Part shown: positions 1 through 6,949 of the stretch, in pieces
Position numbering within the stretch: the stretch's first letter is position 1
How the letters are laid out: each line of letters begins with the position of its first letter
Assembly: GCA_003695285.1 (NCBI GenBank)
Contig: RFIL01000381.1
Span: 1-9,106 of the forward strand
DNA: 9,106 bases
Source: Calditrichota bacterium
GTDB taxonomy: Bacteria > Calditrichota > Calditrichia > RBG-13-44-9 > J075
Reading direction: 5' to 3'
The notes under the pieces: generated by a model
Database searches by the model: none
Seen by the model: only the letters and a program-made list of their open reading frames with translations
Told to the model about the DNA's origin: nothing
Program-made: the position numbers and the translations under genes

Positions 1-555
1 CGTATTGTCGTCACTGACAGTAACGTGTAAATAGTTGTTCGCTGTGGTAGGAGGAGACGTTGTAACGGTACCTGGATCATCGATCGGGAGGTCACCTGCC
101 CCTCCCCATGCTACCGCATCAAGAATGTTATCCTGTGCATCATAGAGAACTATGCCATCGGGACCATTCTGAAGGTTCTTACTTGTCAATGTTTCATCTA
201 CATTGGGGATGGATGCTGCTCCACTGTTCAGTCCCAACACATAAAACCCCAGAGCATTGCCCTGATTATCTGTAACTCCATCATCCGGGATTGTAAAGGT
301 ACCGATAACATGGGTCCATAATCCGCCATCCGAGCTCGATGCCCCATTATAATGAATGATTTTAAATCCTGTTAAGCTGGTGCCTGCCGGTCCAATGAGT
401 TCAATAAACTCAATGCTATCTGCGCCGGCATTATCTGGTCGGATTTCATTGATATAAACTTGATAGGTATTCTGGCCCTGGGTGGATTGGATAATTATAA
501 CCACAAAGAAACACAAGATGCCGAGTGAAGAAAAAAGGGAGTTAAAGATACGCAT
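1..555 (-). CDS. Secreted lamin-tail-domain (LTD) protein, N-terminal part, cut by window edge
   Basis: The reading frame is open for 185 codons from ATG at 553-555 to the left edge, so the C-terminus is missing. A signal peptide is visible: Arg2, a hydrophobic core at about residues 11-22 (LGILCFFVVIII), and a likely cleavage near G27/Q28. From residue 33 the sequence matches the lamin-tail-domain pattern: INEIRPDNAG then EFIELIGPAG (35-58), the strand LTGFKIIHYNG (61-71), GFYVLG (103-108), and the closing NGPDGIVLYDAQDNILDAVAWGG (130-152, split here by reading through D139). In bacteria such domains sit on exported or surface proteins, often ahead of nucleases, adhesin repeats or sorting tails; which of these follows here is outside the window. 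The start is fixed by a strong Shine-Dalgarno 7 nt upstream and a promoter candidate at 609-636. Export and LTD assignment are fairly sure; the biological role is unknown. Confidence 0.8.
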   Translation of the reverse strand, partial: MRIFNSLFSSLGILCFFVVIIIQSTQGQNTYQVYINEIRPDNAGADSIEFIELIGPAGTSLTGFKIIHYNGASSSDGGLWTHVIGTFTIPDDGVTDNQGNALGFYVLGLNSGAASIPNVDETLTSKNLQNGPDGIVLYDAQDNILDAVAWGGAGDLPIDDPGTVTTSPPTTANNYLHVTVSDDNT

Positions 556-562
556 TATCGGT

Positions 563-569
563 CCTCCTT
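563..569 (-). promoter_or_regulatory. Shine-Dalgarno of the LTD protein gene
   Basis: On the minus strand AAGGAGG lies 7 nt before the ATG at 553-555. It decides the start of this partial gene. Confidence 0.8.
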
Positions 570-608
570 ATGTATAAACCATAAGCTTAAAATTTATTTA
601 AAAGCTGT

Positions 609-636
609 TTTATACACAGGAGTGGAGTGGTTGCAA
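609..636 (-). promoter_or_regulatory. Sigma-70-like promoter candidate for the LTD gene
   Basis: Minus-strand TTGCAA (631-636) and TATAAA (609-614) are 16 nt apart, 4/6 and 5/6 matches to the -35 and -10 consensus. Transcription would start near 602, giving a leader of about 46 nt before the ATG at 555. The boxes sit just after the phhB stop codon. This is a prediction from pattern only. Confidence 0.4.
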
Positions 637-643
637 CACGATA

Positions 644-922
644 TTATGTTAAAATCGAATTTATCTCCCTTGCTAGTAAAAAATCTTTTTCAGTTAAGCC
701 ACCTTCACTATGTGTAAAAACTGAAAGCTGAACTTTATTATATGAGATAGCAATATCCGGGTGATGGTCATGTTGCTCGGCTATTTCAGCTACCTTGTTT
801 ACAAAATTTATCGCTTCCAGGAAGTCCTTAAACTGGAAGGAACGGGTTATCCCTTGACCGCTCAGCTCCCATCCGTTGGTATCTGCAAGTTCCTTACGAA
901 CCTGGTCTTCGCTTAACAACAT
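644..922 (-). CDS. phhB: Pterin-4a-carbinolamine dehydratase (PCD/DCoH family)
   Basis: The 92-residue product has the family's usual length and signature. The stretch AEQHDHHPDI (48-57) followed by YNKVQLSVFTHSEGGLTEKD (61-80) is characteristic. H53, H54 and H71 have the same spacing as the three active-site histidines of mammalian PCD (61, 62, 79). The enzyme dehydrates 4a-hydroxytetrahydropterin, the product of pterin-dependent aromatic amino acid hydroxylases, so that the cofactor can be recycled; it is cytoplasmic. No hydroxylase (phhA) is in the window, so the partner is unknown; some bacterial homologues occur without one. The start is supported by AAGGAG 5 nt upstream. A promoter candidate lies at 965-992, and the gene is 135 nt from the TPR gene, so it is probably a separate transcription unit. 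Confidence 0.93.
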   Translation of the reverse strand: MLLSEDQVRKELADTNGWELSGQGITRSFQFKDFLEAINFVNKVAEIAEQHDHHPDIAISYNKVQLSVFTHSEGGLTEKDFLLAREINSILT

Positions 923-927
923 TTGAA

Positions 928-933
928 CTCCTT
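928..933 (-). promoter_or_regulatory. Shine-Dalgarno of phhB
   Basis: AAGGAG on the minus strand, 5 nt before the ATG at 920-922, supports that start. Confidence 0.75.
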
Positions 934-964
934 TTGATTTTTATATTAGAACGGAGGATACTTG

Positions 965-992
965 AATTTACCGAATTTGATGAAAAATGCAA
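965..992 (-). promoter_or_regulatory. Promoter candidate upstream of phhB
   Basis: Minus-strand TTGCAT (987-992) and TAAATT (965-970) are separated by 16 nt. Both boxes are 4/6 matches to sigma-70 consensus. The predicted start would leave a leader of about 35 nt. The match is moderate and unverified. Confidence 0.3.
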
Positions 993-1057
993 TACCTTTT
1001 GTTTTTTTAGATGGGTATTAAATTGTGGAGAGATTAAAGTCCTTCCTTTCCGGGGGA

Positions 1058-2281
1058 CTATTTTCGGGTGGATTCCTGACTGATATCGCCAATTTGTTTC
1101 AATTTAGGATGGTCTTCAGGAAGGTAACGAATAAAATAACTTCTACTGACATCCCAGAATTTTTTTGCTTGTTCTGTATCTCCTTGATGAAACATCAGGT
1201 TACCTCTAAAACGATAAATATTCCCCATCGCCTCATCAGAATACTCATACTGGACCATCATATCTTCAAACAAAGAAATACCGAATTCATACTCATGGTA
1301 TTTCACGCAGAATTTCTCAAGATACTTAAAACTGGCTTCATCATAAGGGTTATTCATTAACAATTGACGAATAAAATCCTTAATGCGGTCAATCTTTTCC
1401 GTTTCTTCGTAATAGGTAAACAAATCAAGGTAGGCTTCAGGATTATCAGGGAATAATTGAATACAACTTAAAATATAATCAAGAAAACGACTTTCCTCTC
1501 CTAAGTTATAAAGTGACTGTGCTGCTAAGTGCGTCGCCTGATAGAGTGAATAAAGGGATAGTTGATTCTGATTTTGTAGTGCTTTAAGAGCATAATTATA
1601 GGCCTGACTGTATTGTTTCTCTTGATAAAAAATTTTTGAAAGGTATAGAAAGGATATGGCATCCGGGTTGGGGTTGATATCGTTGTTCAACAAAAATTGT
1701 TTGGCAACTTTATACTGATGATGATCGAAATAATATTGTCCCAGCCATCGATTCACCTCCGTGGATGAAAAGCCGAGTTGGGTAGCTTTATAATAAAGAT
1801 TAAATACCTTTTCCTGTAATGTGGCGGATTTCTCCTCTTCCCTGTTTTCAGAATTTGATTTTAACTCGATTTTTAACCGATAATAATCCCCCAGCAATTT
1901 ATACGTCATGGCATATTGTGGATATCTTTCAATCGCCTTTTTTAAGACCCGATCGGGAAAATAGAAGGAAACAATCTCAATGTGGTTGAGATTCGCTGGG
2001 TTAATTTGATGTTGGTTGGTAATAGAATCTGCTAAATAAAATATTGAAAAATCCTGCTGCCAGAAATGGTGTTTTAATACGTTCTCCACCATCGGGCAAA
2101 TGACGATGGGTTGGAAACCGATAGTTTGGATAGCATCCTGGTAAACTTTATGGGCGGCGGCAAACCGCTGTATACGGATATATTGCTCAGCTCTATCAAG
2201 AAAGGAAGTTGTATCCTGTGCTACAATTCCTTGAGCATAAATTGTGACAATAAATAAGAGAAAAAGGTATATTCGTTTCAT
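1058..2281 (-). CDS. Secreted TPR-like repeat protein of unknown function
   Basis: The product is 407 residues from ATG at 2279-2281. It begins with a clear signal peptide (MKRIYLFLLFIVTIYAQG, likely cleaved after IVA, A21). The remainder is alpha-helical and rich in aromatic residues with degenerate tetratricopeptide-type helix pairs, for example AEQYIRIQRFAAAHKVYQDA, LSKIFYQEKQYSQAYNYALK, and RFRGNLMFHQGDTEQAKKFW near the C-terminus. TPR arrays act as protein-protein scaffolds, here presumably in the periplasm or at the outer membrane. No enzymatic motif is visible. A GTG at 2294-2296 would add five residues ahead of the signal peptide; neither start has a strong Shine-Dalgarno, and I prefer the ATG because it gives a standard MKR-type signal peptide. 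The gene stands alone between a terminator candidate upstream and phhB downstream. Partners and role are not deducible. Confidence 0.8.
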   Translation of the reverse strand: MKRIYLFLLFIVTIYAQGIVAQDTTSFLDRAEQYIRIQRFAAAHKVYQDAIQTIGFQPIVICPMVENVLKHHFWQQDFSIFYLADSITNQHQINPANLNHIEIVSFYFPDRVLKKAIERYPQYAMTYKLLGDYYRLKIELKSNSENREEEKSATLQEKVFNLYYKATQLGFSSTEVNRWLGQYYFDHHQYKVAKQFLLNNDINPNPDAISFLYLSKIFYQEKQYSQAYNYALKALQNQNQLSLYSLYQATHLAAQSLYNLGEESRFLDYILSCIQLFPDNPEAYLDLFTYYEETEKIDRIKDFIRQLLMNNPYDEASFKYLEKFCVKYHEYEFGISLFEDMMVQYEYSDEAMGNIYRFRGNLMFHQGDTEQAKKFWDVSRSYFIRYLPEDHPKLKQIGDISQESTRK

Positions 2282-2424
2282 GTTGATTTTTTGCACTCTT
2301 CATTAGTTTTGATATCATACGTTTTAAGAAATATTGCATGAATCGATTTATCCTAAAGCACTCTAACAATATTAACCCCGTAACGTTTATAGAGGAAAAA
2401 CCTCGGCCAAAAAACATTTAACTT

Positions 2425-2452
2425 AAAAAAAAATCTTATTTAAATATAAGAT
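2425..2452 (-). terminator. AT-rich intrinsic terminator candidate after the M23 gene
   Basis: On the minus strand a perfect 7-bp stem ATCTTAT/ATAAGAT (2446-2452 and 2433-2439) with a 6-nt loop runs into nine consecutive T (2433-2425, the first shared with the stem). It lies 70 nt after the M23 stop codon. The stem is AT-rich and therefore weak, so this may be a poor terminator. Confidence 0.4.
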
Positions 2453-2521
2453 ATTTAAGTAGAGTATGCAATAAATGTATTTGTCGTAAGTAAAAATGTT
2501 TATAGCATTATGTAAATTATA

Positions 2522-3463
2522 TCAGGGAATAGCAAATTTATCATTTCTAATGGGAAAATGTTCCCGAAAAAGAATCGGTATCCCCTCCCCTTTTTCAAGG
2601 ATTTTACGACTACCTTTTGCCACATGAATATGGAGATGGGGTTCGGAAGTAAAACCGGAATTCCCAACCCTTGCCAGGTATTGACCAACAACGACAGTAT
2701 CCCCTTTGGTAATGGAAAAGCTTCCTTTCATCAAATGTCCTAAAAGAACGAAGATCGAATCTTCGGGTGGGAATCGTTGAATAATGAGGTGATTCCCTGC
2801 GACATGTGCCAGTGAAGTGTCCATTTCTGAAGGTGGCATATCTACCAGACTATCGACCAGTTCCACCACTTTGCCATTACAGGGGCTGAAAACACTATCA
2901 CCATAAATTGCATATTCGTCAAGATCCTCTGGATATAAGCCATTCGCTCTTGTCCCACCGGGTAGCAAGCGTGTTATGTCAACTGAATATTGAATAGGGG
3001 TAGGAAATGGCCGATAATGCTGGTTTAATAGGGGTGATGCCCCACCGTGCATAACATAAAATGTCCCATGCTTTAGAGGAAATTGTAGTGGAACTCCCTC
3101 AGCCGGGAGGAACGTTCCCCGGAATGCCCAGATGGTAAGTCCTGTAAAAATAATGGTAAAAAAAGCAGTAAAAAAGAAGCCGAATTTTTCTCTATCAACA
3201 AAGGGAACTCGAAAAGGTTTACCTCTAACCCTTCTTACACTTGAGAGTGTTATTAGATATAAGACAGGAAACACATACCGAAAATAGTATCCAAACCAAT
3301 ACCAGCTTCCAGTAAAGTACAGAAATGCGATGTATGCGCCTACCAATAATGCCATTAACGCCCAATCCAGGAAGCTTTTATAATTGCGCTTCCAGAACCA
3401 CCACAAAAATAAGAGCGGTACACCAAAATGCTTCAATAATAAAATCAATATTTCAAAAAACAT
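2522..3463 (-). CDS. Membrane-anchored M23-family (LytM-like) metallopeptidase
   Basis: The product is 313 residues. Residues 1-115 form about four hydrophobic segments (roughly 3-23, 33-52, 57-74, 95-114) in place of a signal peptide. The C-terminal half (about 130-290) is an M23/LytM-type zinc peptidase fold: YSVDI with D162, VFSPCNGKVVELVD (191-204), GNHLIIQ (223-229), VLLGHLMKGS with H243, GDTVVVGQYLARVGNSG (254-270) and the closing EPHLHIHV with H276 and H278. M23 enzymes cleave peptidoglycan cross-bridges or other peptides, so an extracytoplasmic domain is likely. The usual HxxxD ligand pair is not intact: the position four before D162 is Q158, so the first ligand may come from elsewhere (H149 is a candidate) or activity may be lost. 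GGAG precedes the ATG by 4 nt. It follows the DUF423 gene by 21 nt, consistent with one operon. Confidence 0.82.
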   Translation of the reverse strand: MFFEILILLLKHFGVPLLFLWWFWKRNYKSFLDWALMALLVGAYIAFLYFTGSWYWFGYYFRYVFPVLYLITLSSVRRVRGKPFRVPFVDREKFGFFFTAFFTIIFTGLTIWAFRGTFLPAEGVPLQFPLKHGTFYVMHGGASPLLNQHYRPFPTPIQYSVDITRLLPGGTRANGLYPEDLDEYAIYGDSVFSPCNGKVVELVDSLVDMPPSEMDTSLAHVAGNHLIIQRFPPEDSIFVLLGHLMKGSFSITKGDTVVVGQYLARVGNSGFTSEPHLHIHVAKGSRKILEKGEGIPILFREHFPIRNDKFAIP

Positions 3464-3484
3464 GAATCTCCAGGTAATCAGCGA

Positions 3485-3889
3485 TTATTGTTTGCTGGTT
3501 AGAACATGGACAAAAAGAAATATCCACCCCAACAGAAATGCCATTCCTCCTATCGGGGTAATAGCGCCCAGAAAAGTTAAACCCAGGATACTTAAAATGT
3601 AGAGACTACCAGAAAAAATAATTATACCCGCAAAGAATAACCAGCCGGACCATTGCAGCCAATCCGATGTCCCCATGATTTTAGCCAGTAATCCCACAAT
3701 CAACAAAATACTGGCATGAAAGAGGTGATATTTAATCCCGGTTTGAAAAATGGTAAACATTTCCGGTGATAGCCGGGTTTTCAGAATATGAGCACCAAAG
3801 GCACCCAAAGCGACTCCTAAAAACCCCAGAAGACTTCCCAATAACAGAAAAAGCTTCATATCCTTCTTACTCCATCTAATTGATTTCAT
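3485..3889 (-). CDS. DUF423 small membrane protein (YgdD-like)
   Basis: The product is 134 residues with four predicted membrane helices. Family hallmarks are visible: GVALGAFGAH (25-34), FQTGIKYHLFHASILL (48-63), IIIFSGSLYIL (89-99) and GAITPIGGMAFLLGW (108-122). The family is widespread, of inner-membrane location and unknown biochemical function. The ATG at 3887-3889 overlaps the TGA of the upstream Fe-S protein gene (ATGA, 3886-3889), which suggests translational coupling. A second ATG at 3857-3859 gives MKLFLLLGS, the more typical family N-terminus (124 residues), so the true start may be there; I kept the coupled start. It is probably cotranscribed with the flanking genes, but no functional link is evident. 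Confidence 0.88.
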   Translation of the reverse strand: MKSIRWSKKDMKLFLLLGSLLGFLGVALGAFGAHILKTRLSPEMFTIFQTGIKYHLFHASILLIVGLLAKIMGTSDWLQWSGWLFFAGIIIFSGSLYILSILGLTFLGAITPIGGMAFLLGWIFLFVHVLTSKQ

Positions 3890-5904
3890 TCCATTGCTTG
3901 AACTACAACTTGAGCAACATCGAGTGTGTTTAACTGTTCCTCACGCCCGGTTTCTTTGATTCCATCAGAAATCATAATCGAACAGAACGGACAGGCAGTG
4001 CAAACGGTCTTCGCATTGGTGGTTGCGGCTTCATCTACTCGTAATTGATTTACCCGAGGTTTATTTTCCTCCAGCCACATGCGACCGCCACCGGCTCCAC
4101 AACAGAACCCTTTGTTTCGTGAGCGGGGCATCTCTTCCAATTTGATTCCCGGAATTGCTTCCAGTATTTCTCTGGGAGGTTCATAAATATTATTATGGCG
4201 TCCCAAATAGCATGAATCATGAAATGTGATGGTTTCATTGACCGCATTCGTTAATTTTATCTTACCCTCGGAAATCAGATCAGCGATGACTTCAGTGTGA
4301 TGAACAACTTCATAATTGCCTCCCAGTTGAGGATATTCGTTTTTAATGGTGTTGTAACAGTGGGGACAACTTGTGATTACTTTTTTGAAACTTTTACTAT
4401 TTAGTGTTTCAATATTCTGTTCAGCCATCATCTGATAAAGATATTCATTACCACTTCGGCGTGCCGGATCCCCGGTACAGGTTTCCTCTTTCCCCAGAAT
4501 GGCATAATTGACTCCTGCAGCGTTCAAAATTTTCACCATCGCCTGCATGGTCTTCTGCGCTTGTTGGTCAAAGGCTCCGGCACATCCGACAAAATAAACA
4601 TATTCCACCGGTTCAGAGAGATCTCGGATCCTCGGTACATCCAGTCCTTCTGTCCAATTTTCGCGGTCATCTGGAGCAATACCCCAGGGATTCCCACTGT
4701 TTTCCAGGTTTTTGTAAATGGTCACAAGTTCATCCGGCATCCGACTTTCTTCTAAAACCAGATAACGTCGCATCTCCACAAAGCGGTCGACAAACTCAAT
4801 AAGAAGAGGACAGGCCTCCTCACAAGCGCGACAGGTCGTGCAGGCCCATATCGTTTCATCCTGAATAACTTCTCCTACCAGCGCTGGCCCATCGAATGCC
4901 TCGGCACTCTCTGGTTGTCCCCCGTGCTTTAATAACCAATCGGTTTTTTCAAACAGATGTTCACGAAGATGTTCGTTAAACCTCTTTGGTGAGAGCGGTT
5001 TTTTTGATGCATAGGCTGGACAGGCATCCTGACACCTTCCACATTCCGTACAGGTATAAACGTCGAGAAGGTCTTTCCAATCCAGATGTTCAATCTGTGA
5101 GGCTCCAAAATGCTCCAGGTTCTCATCTTCCAGATCAAGATGAGGAAGTGCACTGGGTTCAAGATTACGAAAGAATACGTTGAAGATGGATGTTACCACA
5201 TGAAAGTGCTTGGAGATAGGTAGATAAGCCAGAAAAAATAAAAGGGCTGCCATATGAACCCACCATGATACATGGTGGAGAGTCGCTAATGTAGCTGTGC
5301 TGAGCTGCCATCCCAGAAAAAGGTGACTCATGAATGTCGCCATAAAAGAAGCGGCTTCTGCAGTTTTACCATGAATTGCCGTTTCAGCGCCATTGGCAAT
5401 AAAATCCGTAACCATTAGCGTTCCAATTAAGGTCAGAATTAAGGCGGCATCCCAGGAGAGAGTTAAACGTTCCGGTTTAATGAAAATTCTCCGAAACGCA
5501 GCTACCAGCACCATAACAAAGACCATCACTTCAAAAAGATCCCGAATGAAAATATAGGGCATACCCAAGATTCCCTCTGGTCCAAATAAAGGTAGATGAA
5601 ATCCCTCTATGAAAGCCCTTCCAATTAGATGAATAGTGTTAATGGAAACTGCCAGAAATCCCCAGAAGATAAAGGCATGCATGATACCTGGTCCGATATG
5701 CTTGGGGTCCAGAATTTTCTTTTGGCCCAAATAATAAACAAAGATCCCTTTGATTCTCTCCCCTACCCTATCAAAACGATTAATTGGTTTAGCAAAGGAT
5801 AAGACCTTTACTCTCCGATAGATTAAGAAGGCGAAGGTTCCAACGGAAGAAAGCAGCATCATCAAAAAAATGATTTTTGCCAGCGGAGTCGAAGTAGCGC
5901 TCAT
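3886..5904 (-). CDS. EtfD/FadF-like membrane Fe-S oxidoreductase (NarI-like, 2x[4Fe-4S], two CCG domains)
   Basis: The 672-residue product has three parts. Residues 1-240 hold about six membrane helices resembling the NarI cytochrome b type, with histidines at 76, 92, 210, 211 and 217 as candidate heme ligands. Two ferredoxin-type clusters follow: C285/C288/C291/C295 and C355/C358/C361/C365, each ending in CP. Then come two cysteine-rich HdrD/GlpC-type CCG domains: C441, C476, C513, C516 and C565, C601, C602, C638, C641. This order matches the EtfD (mycobacteria) and FadF (Bacillus) proteins proposed to pass electrons from electron-transfer flavoprotein to membrane quinone during fatty-acid oxidation. 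The first CCG domain has CTGDPARR instead of CCG; I believe this is usual in the group. No etfAB genes are in the window, so the donor is inferred. A strong AAGGAGG lies 4 nt before the ATG. Heterodisulfide-reductase-like activity on other thiols is an alternative. Confidence 0.88.
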   Translation of the reverse strand: MSATSTPLAKIIFLMMLLSSVGTFAFLIYRRVKVLSFAKPINRFDRVGERIKGIFVYYLGQKKILDPKHIGPGIMHAFIFWGFLAVSINTIHLIGRAFIEGFHLPLFGPEGILGMPYIFIRDLFEVMVFVMVLVAAFRRIFIKPERLTLSWDAALILTLIGTLMVTDFIANGAETAIHGKTAEAASFMATFMSHLFLGWQLSTATLATLHHVSWWVHMAALLFFLAYLPISKHFHVVTSIFNVFFRNLEPSALPHLDLEDENLEHFGASQIEHLDWKDLLDVYTCTECGRCQDACPAYASKKPLSPKRFNEHLREHLFEKTDWLLKHGGQPESAEAFDGPALVGEVIQDETIWACTTCRACEEACPLLIEFVDRFVEMRRYLVLEESRMPDELVTIYKNLENSGNPWGIAPDDRENWTEGLDVPRIRDLSEPVEYVYFVGCAGAFDQQAQKTMQAMVKILNAAGVNYAILGKEETCTGDPARRSGNEYLYQMMAEQNIETLNSKSFKKVITSCPHCYNTIKNEYPQLGGNYEVVHHTEVIADLISEGKIKLTNAVNETITFHDSCYLGRHNNIYEPPREILEAIPGIKLEEMPRSRNKGFCCGAGGGRMWLEENKPRVNQLRVDEAATTNAKTVCTACPFCSIMISDGIKETGREEQLNTLDVAQVVVQAME

Positions 5905-5908
5905 AAAT

Positions 5909-5915
5909 CCTCCTT
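5909..5915 (-). promoter_or_regulatory. Shine-Dalgarno of the EtfD/FadF-like gene
   Basis: AAGGAGG on the minus strand, 4 nt before the ATG at 5902-5904, fixes that start. Confidence 0.75.
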
Positions 5916-5991
5916 ATCTGCGATGTGAATTGATGGACCTGGGCTTTATAACTTCCCATTTTGTTAAAAAACATGGTTATAACTCGATGAA

Positions 5992-6020
5992 AATTTAGAG
6001 GAAAGGCATGATTAAAACAA
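5992..6020 (-). promoter_or_regulatory. Promoter candidate for the EtfD-DUF423-M23 operon
   Basis: Minus-strand TTGTTT (6015-6020) and TAAATT (5992-5997) have a 17-nt spacer. This would give a leader of about 80 nt. The leader also holds two copies of GTTATAA, one inside the 8-bp palindrome GTTATAAC. The gap between the PHP stop and the EtfD-like start (192 nt) makes a promoter here expected; the exact boxes are uncertain. Confidence 0.3.
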
Positions 6021-6096
6021 GGACATTTGTCTATTGTGGTGGTCTTGAGGCCAGGGTAAGGGGTATAAGAGAGTACCCAGGGAGGTTTTAAACAGT

Positions 6097-6888
6097 TTAT
6101 AACCCCAATTTTCGTTTAAAGCGGAGAAAAAGATTACTCGCTTCTTCGGTTTCTTCCAACTGAATTTTTTCCAATCGTTTGTTATCAATGATATTTTGAG
6201 CATTTTTTTCTACCAGCTCAGCGAGATAGTTTTCATCCAGATGATTCTTTAGATACTCTGCAGTATTAGCCAGTTCAAAGGTTCTTCCTTTAGGAGAGTG
6301 GGCATCTGAACCGATAAAATGGACAAGATTGTTTTCCAAAAGCCACATAGCTACTTTTTTCACCTTTCGACCAAACTTGCCCAGTACACTTCCAGCATTA
6401 ACCTGTAGCAGCGCTCCGTGCTTTAGAAAATCATAGACTTTTGCTGGATGATCGATGACAGTTGAATATCGCTCGGGGTGGGCTATTATCGGTGTAATGT
6501 CTTCTACTGACAGCCGAAACAGCGTTTCCTCCACTCCAGAGGGCATTAGATATAACGGAAATTCCATCAACACATATTGCCCCAGAGCACAGAGAGTGCC
6601 AACTTTACTCTGTTTAGCGGTTTTTTCAAGGTAATGGTGGTAAAACATTTCCGACCCTGAGAAAATTTCGATGGGAATTGATTTCTCCTGGATTTTATCC
6701 CTTAAAATCTGGAGCTTCTCAAAATAATCCTTTTCCTGTTCCGGATGGATAACTTCTGAGAAATGGGATGTTGCGAAAACAGCCTTTATCCCCTGATCAA
6801 CAGCAATCCGGAGCATCTCCAGAGATTCGTTGAGAGATTTCGGTCCATCATCGAATTCATAAATAATGTGGTTATGGATATCAATCAT
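6097..6888 (-). CDS. CpsB/YwqE-type PHP-family protein-tyrosine phosphatase
   Basis: The 263-residue product has the full motif series of the CpsB/CapC/YwqE branch of the PHP superfamily. It starts with MIDIHNHI and DDGPKS (H5, H7, D13-D14), then FATSHF (H42), EIFSGSEM (E80), MEFP (108-111), PIIAHPERY (H137), LQVNAGSVLG (161-170) and FIGSDAHSP (D195, H197). These residues form the metal site of these manganese-type phosphatases. Characterised members dephosphorylate the bacterial tyrosine kinases that control capsule or exopolysaccharide export. No BY-kinase or wzx/wzz-type gene is in the window, so it sits apart from any polysaccharide cluster here. The start is set by the DIHxH motif; there is no strong Shine-Dalgarno upstream (only A/G-rich GAAATGAA), so translation may be weak or linked to the gene before it, which ends 61 nt upstream. 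Confidence 0.9.
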   Translation of the reverse strand: MIDIHNHIIYEFDDGPKSLNESLEMLRIAVDQGIKAVFATSHFSEVIHPEQEKDYFEKLQILRDKIQEKSIPIEIFSGSEMFYHHYLEKTAKQSKVGTLCALGQYVLMEFPLYLMPSGVEETLFRLSVEDITPIIAHPERYSTVIDHPAKVYDFLKHGALLQVNAGSVLGKFGRKVKKVAMWLLENNLVHFIGSDAHSPKGRTFELANTAEYLKNHLDENYLAELVEKNAQNIIDNKRLEKIQLEETEEASNLFLRFKRKLGL

Positions 6889-6915
6889 ACATTCATTTCA
6901 AGTTATGTTGGATTT

Positions 6916-6939
6916 ATGGCATTTCACCGAAATGCACAT
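6916..6939 (-). promoter_or_regulatory. Hairpin with bulged U just after UGA; SECIS-like candidate
   Basis: Minus-strand transcript: AUG, one unpaired U (6936), GCAUUUC, loop GGU (6926-6928), GAAAUGC, CAU. This makes 10 perfect base pairs with one bulged U. The loop starts 21 nt after the UGA at 6950-6952, within the roughly 16-37 nt range described for bacterial SECIS elements, and has G in its first positions. There is no U tract, so it is not an ordinary terminator. It could instead be an operator-type inverted repeat upstream of the PHP gene. Confidence 0.35.
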
Positions 6940-6949
6940 GAAGGGCCAT

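Noticed and set aside
1038..1059. Possible terminator hairpin AGTCC/GGACT at the TPR stop codon
   Set aside because: The stem is only 5 bp with a 12-nt loop, followed by just TTTAAT. It is too weak to call.
1025..1360. 111-codon open frame on the plus strand
   Set aside because: It is antisense to the 3' end of the TPR gene, and its composition follows from that gene's codons.
2196..2417. 73-codon minus-strand frame overlapping the start of the TPR gene
   Set aside because: It is out of frame with the signal peptide of the TPR protein, lacks a convincing ribosome site, and no motif is seen.
3886..3888. UGA stop of the Fe-S protein as another selenocysteine candidate
   Set aside because: It lies at the expected protein end in an ATGA overlap with DUF423, and no hairpin with the right spacing follows.
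6061..6078. Possible terminator hairpin GGGTA/TACCC after the PHP phosphatase gene
   Set aside because: It is a 5-bp stem with no T tract after it on the minus strand.
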